Positions 8,741 through 16,211 of a DNA stretch of 16,211 nt are shown here, one piece after another (position 1 is the first letter of the stretch; every line of letters begins with the position of its first letter). The stretch is from the NCBI GenBank assembly GCA_001970855.1, contig LSSN01001073.1, positions 1-16,211 of the forward strand, written 5' to 3'. The notes below the pieces were generated by a model. It did no database searches, was not told where the DNA came from, and saw only the letters and a program-made list of their open reading frames with translations. This stretch comes from Smittium culicis (lineage: Eukaryota > Kickxellomycota > Harpellomycetes > Harpellales > Legeriomycetaceae). The translations under genes and the position numbers were made by a program.

Positions 8741-10013
8741 ATTTGAGAATATTCAGCAAGCTATTATTTGTAAATTATTAATTCTTTTATAATTATCTTT
8801 ATTTAATAATATTATTTAGATTATTGTTCAAAATTATAAAAGGGTAACCTTTTTCCATGTTTCAGAAAAATCTAATTTTAATATATATTATAATATTTAT
8901 CCCGCTAAATATATATTATCCCTATAATATTAAATGAATAACACTATCTTAGTCTTAGTCTTATTTTCAGTTTCAGTCCAACCTTAGCCCCGTATTTACT
9001 CCTTCATTCGTGCCTAGCAAATATATATTTGTTTCTCAACTGTATCTAGATACTTTGCTCAGAGATATGAAACAAAGCAATAAAGTTATTTCTTCATGTT
9101 GCACATAATTTCAAGTCAATTTTACATAAATTTTTTCATATTAAAATATAAATAATATAACAAAAATAAATATTTCAGTTAAAATTTCAGGTTAGTAAAT
9201 ATTGAAAATTTTTAATATATCATAAATTTTTTAAAACGTTTCAGATATATTTATTTGTATCTGAATTGTTTCTCATAGTTAATACAAATAATTTCTCCAA
9301 TTTTCTTTATTTTCTGTAAACAGTTTATTCATGGTTTAAGAACTATAATTTAATCTCCCGAGAATTTTTTTGGTAGTGAATATATGAATTTATAATGTTA
9401 AATTAGCTTTTTGAAATTTTTTTACTTATTTTTTAGCAAAATCGATGCTAATATTATTTCCGGATAAATTTATTTGTTAGTTTAAGCAGAAATAGTATAA
9501 ATTTATTAAATAAATTGAAAATTATATTTTTTTTGCATTTTTCGCATAGATATTTTTCAAAAAAAAATTTTTTTGCCTTATATTAAATCAGGATTTTATA
9601 ACCTAATCTGGAATCAAGAATATAAAATCAAATATTATATAATTGGCTTAAAACTATTTTTTACTGTGAATTTTTTATTTAATAGCAAGTATAATAACCA
9701 AAAAAAAATTCATTAATTTTGATTGATTTGAATAATTATGATATTTTATTAAATTCTAACTAATAATAGATATAGCCTTAAAAATATTAACTTTTTTCAC
9801 TGTTATTTTCGCAGGCCAATTTTTTTAATGTAACGATAAAACAATACCCTGAATCAATAAAGTTAAATGCGAGTAATTCTTAGAAGGATTGAATCTATAT
9901 CTAAAAAAAATTTAGATATCAATATTAATTTTTAAATTTTTATATTTTATTATTAGACTCTGTCGAATATTAAGCACCTTTTGTCAATGGGATCAACTAT
10001 TTAGCTATAGTAA
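8741..10013. other. AT-rich intergenic region
   Basis: No gene is seen. A short hexamer-like repeat (CTTAGT twice, then TTCAGT variants) lies at about 8947-8968 within a somewhat less AT-rich patch up to about 9070. The patch has no long open frame. Confidence 0.4.
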
Positions 10014-10229
10014 ATGATATTAATAGGGAAAAAAAGTCCTTTCCATTCTAGAATCCCCCATGCCATAGTGAAAATTAAAGACATCGGCTCTATATTTAAT
10101 AGTAACAATTCATTCGTTATTCAGAATTATTTCAAAACTTGTGCTTATTTAAACATATTCTTATTAGCTAAAAAACGAGCCGAATTCTCAAAAAGAAGTG
10201 ATATTTTATCCAAATTAGGAAAAAGCTAA
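10014..10229 (+). CDS. Doubtful 71-codon ORF
   Basis: ATG at 10014 directly follows an in-frame TAA and the frame ends at TAA 10227-10229. The product would be basic (many Lys/Arg), without a signal peptide and with a mildly hydrophobic stretch 'TCAYLNIFLLA' around residues 42-52. I recognise no family. At about 80% A+T a few open frames of this length are expected by chance in 16 kb. Its composition is less extreme than its surroundings, which is the only reason for listing it. Confidence 0.15.
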   Translation: MILIGKKSPFHSRIPHAIVKIKDIGSIFNSNNSFVIQNYFKTCAYLNIFLLAKKRAEFSKRSDILSKLGKS

Positions 10230-13200
10230 GCTTAAAATTGTATCTTATTATAACTGTTTTCATGTTGATATTTTCTGCTTTGTTAATAGTCTGATAACCC
10301 CATTTTTAAATTTATGCAACTGGGATAATACTCAAATAACATGTGATACATTTGAAAGTAATGAAAAAGAGCTTCTAAGAAGCGATCAAAACAATATTAA
10401 ATAAGACTTGAGTGACGTTCAAACTAAAATTAACATCTAAATTAATAAATTAAAAAAGAAAATCACAGTTAAAAATAAATAATATAAAAAGACTCAATAA
10501 TTAAAAATTATCAAAGATATATTTTAATTTAACTATAAAGTATGCAAAATAGTTATCCAAATAAAATATAAATAATGGCTAGTATTAAAACCCTCGATTT
10601 AATTTTGTAAACAAAGTTAAAAAAATAAATATTAATGAATTTGAAAAGGGTCGCTATCAATTTAGGAGTCAAGTAATGTTTAATTTTTTTTACATTTATA
10701 TTATTTAAAATAGTTATTATATAAATACAAAAATTCTACTAAAATCAAAATTAAGCTATGAATTTATTGATTTTGATTGAAATGATAAATTTATATAATA
10801 TTATTTAAACGTATGAAATTCAACTTTATTTTAAGCAACAGCTAAAACTATATTTTATATCGAAAATTATCCACATCTACTCAATTTTATAATTTAAAGC
10901 AAAAAAAAAAACATATCAACAATATATAAAATTCATAAAATTATTAGGATACAAAAAATATTATTCTTCAATTTTTGTATGACTAAATAATATGAATACC
11001 TCGTTACTATAGCTCATTACAACCATTGATTTAACTTAGTACCTAAATTTCATTTTTATAATTAGTTACAAATTCAAACTATATAAATCTAAAAAAAAAT
11101 TATGAATAGAATAAATTTGATTATTCTACCAAAGGTTCGAGTCAGAAAACCTGTAATGGATGTATAATTAATTTCACAAGAGGCTATCTTTGGAGCAGAA
11201 GTGCTCTGCTAATGTATACTTCAAAACACTATATATAAATATAAAATTATGATATGTATCTCTAAAAAATCTAAATTTTTAGTAGCTTAGCTGGGCCAAT
11301 AAATATATAATATTTCCCTATTTTTCATATAAATCATTTGGTGTTTTGATATTTTTAAATATGTTTTTGGTAGCGAATCTATTCCACAATATAATAAATA
11401 ACGAATTTTAGTAAAATCGGAATATTATTATATTGAAAAAATATCATTGTTTTTATATTCTATAAATTTTAGAAAAAAATAAATATTTTAGTCTAAAATT
11501 AAGTAAATATAATAAAAAAATTTTTTATTGTTACTTTTCTCTAGCACAATAAATCAAAGCTATTAAGATATTAAAATTAATAAATGATTGATTTTAAAAC
11601 GTGTTATGATTAGTAAAATACTAAAAACACCCTTTGTTTATATAATTATTACTGGTAGCAATATTTAGCTATCATAATTTTGATCTCAAATAAATATTAG
11701 ACACCCAAAAGATTTACAAATAATTCTTTTTTCCAATAAATGATGAATTTGAGGTTATAGGGTTAGTCCATATAAGTTTTCGTAAATTTAATTTTAAATG
11801 ATAATTTTTTTTTTTCAATAAGCTTTAATTATCTAAATATTTATGATTTATTGAAATAGTTGAATCCTAAAGAAATTACATCGCCAACCTTGCTGTTTTG
11901 CAATTATAGTTAATTATGTAAAAAAAATCAACACAAACACTTTATGAGCAAATAAATTCTACGAGGGACGATAAATTGGTATAAATTTACTAATTGTCAT
12001 TGAAATTGAAATTGATAAAAGTAGAAATATAATATTTTTATAAAATAAAACTTATTGTATAATATAAATTGGTTTTTTTTTGTTTCTAACCCAGTAAAAA
12101 AAAGGAGTTTATTTGCAATAATATTATAGATAAAAAATGGCATAATGAGTTTGAGCCTAATTTGTTAGCAGGTAAACTATTTTTTATAAATTTCAATGAC
12201 AAATTAAAATGATAGAAAATTTTTTACTTGATAGAAATTTATAATAGAAATGGTACCTTATTATTTACTTATTATTATTTCTCTTGCATCTATATCAAAC
12301 ATTTAGCTATAATAATTATAGCCAGATTGAAAATTATTAGTTACATATTTTAACTTTATTTATATATAAGATATTAAATCATATTCAAGATGTAAATTTT
12401 ACGTGAATACTATAAAAAAATGAATATGTATAGTTAATTATCAAGCCTAGCGTTTAGTGATAAAAGATTATTTTTATCTATGGCTTTTAGTATATTTAAT
12501 TGTTTTGGTTTGGTTTGGTGATTTAATGAAAAGAGCTCAAACTTCAGGAATGTATATCCCAAAGTTTTTCTAAACTAATAACTGAAAATAACGATGATGA
12601 CCTAAATAGCCCAATATCACTAGCAGATAATTAGATCATAATTTATTGTTATTGACCACACTCATCTGAAAAGCCTTTTAGCTATTTTTTTTATGGTTTG
12701 GTAGTGATTTTTTCCCATTAATTTCTATTAAATGATTTTTCACAATCCAATAAGTCATAAGAGTAATAAACTAAAGTTTTTTAAATGATAGTATTAGTAA
12801 ATTTTTAGATATATTTAGATAATTTATCTGAGAGAATTAATTTGTCTATTAAATGATAAGGTGGCATAAAGTAAAAGTATATTAATCAGTTTAATTCAAG
12901 AATATATAAAACTTATCTACCATTTCAATTCAGAAAATTAGATTTCATTAATTATAAGCACTAAATTGATCAGAAAAAAGATCTGACAAATGTTGAATTA
13001 ATATTTTTAAAATTTACTTCTATTTAATAGCGGCGAAAATAAAAATTTATTGGCGATCTAATTTATACTTTTTTGCATTAAGAATTTCGAAAATTGCTTT
13101 ATTATAATAACCCAAAATGTTTGAAGAATTAAGTAAGATTTTTTACAGTATAAATATAATTTAGAAAACTATTCGATGTGCAGATTTCATCTTTTTCAGG

Positions 13201-13510
13201 CTAAATTTCCAATGACACGTTTTTAATCCAGAATTATACTTATTACTATTTTCAGCTTGAAATTTTTATTCAGTGTATGCAACCTTCTTTTTTTGACATG
13301 ATTTATCCTCAGCTTTATTTTCTGAAACCAAATCGCTATTAGCCCTACACACGCCTAATAAATTTCATTGGATTGATGCTGACGCAATGCGTGTTTATAA
13401 AATCCGGCATTGTCCAATTAAAAATTTTTTTAATATAATTGTTTACATTTTTATAGGTATACTAATTTATTTTTGATGAATTATTTTATGGAAAAAAATA
13501 AACTTTAATT
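10230..13510. other. AT-rich intergenic desert with small structured patches
   Basis: No gene is seen. A patch at about 11123-11212 is richer in G+C and reads like a protein fragment in one frame, with a TAA inside at 11165. It contains a perfect 6-bp hairpin, AGCAGA (11194-11199) with TCTGCT (11205-11210). A TTTGG-type pentamer is repeated about three times at 12503-12520. An imperfect inverted repeat (ATTGGA...TCCAAT) spans about 13368-13421 around the palindrome ACGCAATGCGT. None has a clear role. Confidence 0.35.
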
Positions 13511-13555
13511 TGCTTTACTTTGCTTTGCTCTACTTTACTTAGCTTTACTTTGCAT
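13511..13555. repeat. TRCTT pentamer minisatellite, about 9 units
   Basis: Consecutive pentamers TGCTT, TACTT, TGCTT, TGCTC, TACTT, TACTT, AGCTT, TACTT, TGCAT fill the stretch. A short open frame that starts inside it (13520-13705) is low-complexity and unlikely to be a gene. Confidence 0.75.
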
Positions 13556-14277
13556 TCTAAAATAAAAATTTTTTACCTTCTGTTTTTTTTGTTTTATCGT
13601 TTTATGAGCTTTTTATATCTAAATTGTGCTATGAATACCAATAATCCAAATGCTAATAATTGTGCTATGCTAATATGCTTCATTATAAATATGTTCAATT
13701 TTTGAAGTGTTGTTGAATTTATACTGACCATAGCATCTTGTATACGCACTTGATGATAATAGGAAAATAATTATTTTGAGGATATTTTAGCAACTGGTAT
13801 AACAATAACTAATTTACCTCACGAAAACTAAATAATAGCAACAAATAAAAATAATAATAACTTCATAAATATTTGAACTCACAAGCATGGCTGTTTATAT
13901 ATGCGATTACTAACGCTTCCTGCATGTTTGAAGATACTAATAGAGCGCTTTTAGTAATATTTTATAGTTTATTATGTACAACCCATTTCATTTCACATTA
14001 AATTTGGCACCTTTAAAATAATATCTAACTCTAATAACTGAGAAAGACGGAAAATAAACGATAAGTATATGAAATTGATTTTTTTTTCTAAGTTTACTTG
14101 TGTATAATTCAAGTAAAAATTAGACTTGAGTTGTGCAAAAGCGAAAACGAAAAAGTATTTAAAGATAATAATTTGCCAATAATTTTATACATCACCATCC
14201 AAATTTATTCAAAAAGGATAATACAATTAAATACAAAATTCCAAACAGCTAAAAAATTATAAGGATATATTTTGAAA
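13556..14277. other. Upstream region of the secreted-protein gene
   Basis: No gene is seen. The last 120 bp hold a TATTTAAAG motif (14156-14164), a possible TATA element about 115 bp before the ATG, and an A-rich leader. The rest is AT-rich DNA without recognisable signals. Confidence 0.35.
14156..14164 (+). promoter_or_regulatory. Possible TATA element of the secreted-protein gene
   Basis: TATTTAAAG lies about 115 bp upstream of ATG 14278. It is similar in distance to the TATA run before the protease gene, but such motifs are common in this composition. Confidence 0.2.
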
Positions 14278-15027
14278 ATGCGCTCATTTTTCTTCATTGC
14301 AGCCACAGTAGCTTTTTTTGCTATGAATACTAATTCTGCCGGACTTAATTCATATGCATCGCACACTGAAAGCAGTTATAACGAATACGCTTGTTTTCCA
14401 GATTCTAGTGAAGAATCTGACCATATTATCAGAAAATTGAATATTAAAGATATAAAGAGTGTCTACTACCCCCAAATTGGGACTCGTTGCAAGACTGGAT
14501 ATTCATCAAATACAATTAAATCATTATTTATAAGCGCTAGAGATATTTTGAATAAAATAATTAGTATAGCTACAACATATGACTATTTGAAAAACAATAT
14601 AATATATAAATCAACAACTATAGGTGTTCTAAATGAATGCTTAAATAGAATCAGCAATATAAGATATCCTACTTATAAAAAATACGAGAAAACATTAAAT
14701 ATGTGCGGATTTGATGGCGTAAAAAATAGGTTCGGAAAGTATGTTGTAAATATATCCAAGTTCTATAGGTATCATTTAGTACATATTGTTGATAATAATA
14801 GTCTTAGTAAATATCACAAGGTACATTACGATTTTACACTGAATGTTATACATTTTAATGAAGTTGTCGAAACAGTTGATTTGGCTTATGATAGAGTTAA
14901 AAGTGCACTGAAAAATACAATCAATAAGCCATTCTCCAAAGATTTGATAATATTAACAATAAAAATCATGATAATTAATATTAATGAATTGTCTGAATTA
15001 GAACTGAACTATGATAATATGTTGTGA
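14278..15027 (+). CDS. Secreted protein of unknown family (249 residues, 4 Cys)
   Basis: The first ATG of the frame is 14278, with AAA before it; TGA at 15025-15027 ends it. Residues 1-21 form a clear signal peptide: Arg2, a hydrophobic core of Phe/Ala/Val, and 'NTNSA' before a likely cleavage at Ala21-Gly22. The mature chain of about 228 residues has four cysteines (39, 71, 121, 143), enough for two disulfides. It is rich in Ile, Asn, Lys, Ser and Tyr, and looks mostly helical after residue 75. A hydrophobic stretch near residues 222-234 ('DLIILTIKIMIIN') is too interrupted for a confident membrane anchor. I recognise no domain. The intact frame of 250 codons in such AT-rich DNA, together with the signal peptide, argues for a real gene. 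With the protease it forms a set of exported proteins; an effector-like role outside the cell is inference only. Confidence 0.75.
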   Translation: MRSFFFIAATVAFFAMNTNSAGLNSYASHTESSYNEYACFPDSSEESDHIIRKLNIKDIKSVYYPQIGTRCKTGYSSNTIKSLFISARDILNKIISIATTYDYLKNNIIYKSTTIGVLNECLNRISNIRYPTYKKYEKTLNMCGFDGVKNRFGKYVVNISKFYRYHLVHIVDNNSLSKYHKVHYDFTLNVIHFNEVVETVDLAYDRVKSALKNTINKPFSKDLIILTIKIMIININELSELELNYDNML

Positions 15028-15050
15028 TTCATAAAAGTTATTTTATGTTT

Positions 15051-15056
15051 AATAAA
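15051..15056 (+). terminator. Polyadenylation signal candidate (AATAAA)
   Basis: AATAAA lies 24 bp after the TGA of the secreted-protein gene, within a T/A-rich 3' flank. The position suits a short 3' UTR, but the hexamer is common here by chance. Confidence 0.35.
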
Positions 15057-15549
15057 TGCTAAAAGGATTTTAAAATTATAAAATTATTTTATTTTAGTTC
15101 TAATTAAGGCTATTATTTATTCCTTATTCCAAAATATCATTTTTTTTAATTATTTTATAAGAATTTTAAATTCTTACCTAATTTGATGTAAAAATAAATT
15201 TGAAATATAGTCGATTTTAAATTATTATTACTGTAAAAATAATATAATACTTTTGGATTTTATATGATCGAATAATTTGTTAATATCAGATTTAATTATT
15301 ATACTTCAAGTGGCATCATATTATGTGTTATCATCTTTTATTGGCTAAGCGAAAATTTCAAATAAACTAATTACAAATTAGTTAAAACTAAATAAATAAA
15401 ATAAAATAAAATAAATGAAAATTTTTTCACTCCTTTATTTTATTTTTTTCAGGTATATAGCCTTAAGTACGTATCCTTGATACATTTATCATCATCTTTT
15501 CTTTCGCACTGGAACTATCCTCATTGAAATAGATTTTCAGTATTAATAA
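15057..15549. other. AT-rich DNA between secreted-protein gene and LINE
   Basis: No gene is seen. It holds an A-rich pentamer repeat and, just after it, a pyrimidine tract ending in CAG (about 15432-15452) that resembles a 3' splice site. The frame of the following LINE is closed by several stops here, so no exon is supported. Confidence 0.4.
15389..15416. repeat. AAAT/AAAAT simple repeat
   Basis: Units of AAAT and AAAAT are repeated in a row, ending in AAATG. It is a low-complexity tract typical of AT-rich DNA. Confidence 0.65.
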
Positions 15550-16211
15550 AGATTTAAATAGTGGGAGAATCTCATCTCTAGCGACTGTGACTATTACCCA
15601 GAGTGTGATAGCACTATATTATGGTCAGATATTACTAATGCACTTCGTGATACGCCTAACAACAAGGCTCCGGGAGCTGATGGTGTACCATCTGAGGTAT
15701 TGAAACTTGTGATGACCGAACCATCACCTACATCATCACTAGCAAAATTATTAAACAAAATCATCAACCTAATTTATGGCACTGGGGTTATACCCCAGTG
15801 CCTAGAAACTTCAGTGGTGGTCCCAGTACCTAAAAAAGGTGACCTGAAGGACCCCGATAACTACCGAGGGATATCACTGATCCCAACACTGGCGATACTG
15901 ATGGCCAAAATTGTGGCCACCAAATTCAGCAAAATCGATGCTAAATACCAAATATTGGTAAAAGAACAAGCCGGATTCAGGAATTTCGAGGAGTGTACGG
16001 GCCAAGCGACCACTCTATACGAAATAGTACGCCGACGCAAAATTCAGAACAAGGAAACATAGCTGTGCTATATCGACTATAGCAAGGCCTACGACCGGGT
16101 CCCCCACATGGCCCTACTGCATAAACTGCGATCAGTGGGCATTGGGGGCAAACTCCTCAATATTATCAAGGGCATGTATGATGCCCCGAAAATCGCAGTT
16201 AGAGTTGAAAA
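15550..16211 (+). mobile_element. LINE (non-LTR) copy, running off the window
   Basis: The stretch is much richer in G+C than its left flank, and its coding frame becomes recognisable at about 15562. It belongs to the same family and strand as the copy at 3917-5145. The last 109 bp (16101-16209) match 3917-4025 with only about four differences. The left border is approximate. The endonuclease domain is not present upstream, so this copy is also 5'-truncated or its 5' part has been lost. Confidence 0.85.
15562..16211 (+). pseudogene. LINE reverse transcriptase, N-terminal RT motifs, in-frame TAG, 3' partial
   Basis: The frame is open from 15562 to a TAG at 16060-16062 (166 codons) and continues in the same frame to the window end (49 codons). 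No ATG is needed, since the element is truncated. Motifs in order: 'NNKAPGADGVPSEVLK' (motif 0 region), 'VPVPKKGD...NYRGISLIP' (motif 1), 'KEQAGFR' (motif 2), and after the TAG 'YIDYSKAYDRVPHMALL' (motif A with the first catalytic Asp). The match continuing directly past the TAG shows a point nonsense mutation of a sense codon. The enzyme would copy element RNA at a nicked target. Because of the missing endonuclease and the stop, this copy is presumably dead unless the TAG is read through. Confidence 0.9.

Noticed and set aside
11134..11143. GGTTCGAGTC, resembling a tRNA B box
   Set aside because: The flanking bases do not form a T stem, and no A box or acceptor stem is present upstream.
13520..13705. 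A 61-codon frame
   Set aside because: It starts inside a pentamer repeat at a TTG-like codon, and its composition is that of random AT-rich DNA.

Overview
This is a eukaryotic nuclear window of very AT-rich DNA. Intergenic stretches are only about 15-22% G+C by eye, and a few islands are much less AT-rich. The evidence for a eukaryote is non-LTR (LINE) retrotransposon reverse transcriptase copies, the tail of a eukaryotic-transposon type tyrosine recombinase, secreted proteins with A-rich leaders before the ATG, and AATAAA signals downstream of the genes. The secreted S1 protease, low gene density, extreme AT bias and LINE load would suit an early-diverging animal-associated fungus (for example an insect-gut fungus) or a similar parasite. 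That placement is inference; nothing in the window settles the species.

Layout. (1) 1-201: C-terminal 66 codons of a tyrosine recombinase. It is followed 8 bp later by a 102-bp palindrome (210-311) and an inverted, truncated copy of that palindrome (466-539). (2) 541-1739: AT-rich DNA with a 10-bp-period repeat and weak reverse-strand coding remnants. (3) 1740-2892: a secreted chymotrypsin-like (S1) serine protease with signal peptide, propeptide, complete His/Asp/Ser triad and a Thr/Asn-rich tail. It is broken by one +1 frameshift between the conserved Cys42 and His57. (4) 3275-3600: scrambled fossil fragments of a LINE. (5) 3906-5145: a 5'-truncated LINE with most of its RT domain and a C-terminal region behind an amber codon. 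(6) About 5.15-14.2 kb: nine kilobases of AT-rich DNA with no convincing gene, a few 5/10-bp-period tandem repeats and one doubtful 71-codon ORF. (7) 14278-15027: an intact 249-residue secreted protein of unknown family with four cysteines. (8) 15550-16211: another LINE copy of the same family, same strand, running off the window, holding the N-terminal half of the RT and an in-frame TAG.

The only two host-type genes both encode secreted proteins, and they sit alone among transposon debris, a setting typical of effector-like loci in animal-associated microbes. The two good LINE copies overlap for about 109 bp with only a few differences, so the family was active recently. The recombinase end with its adjacent palindromes, the frameshifted protease and the orphan secreted protein are the parts most worth following up.
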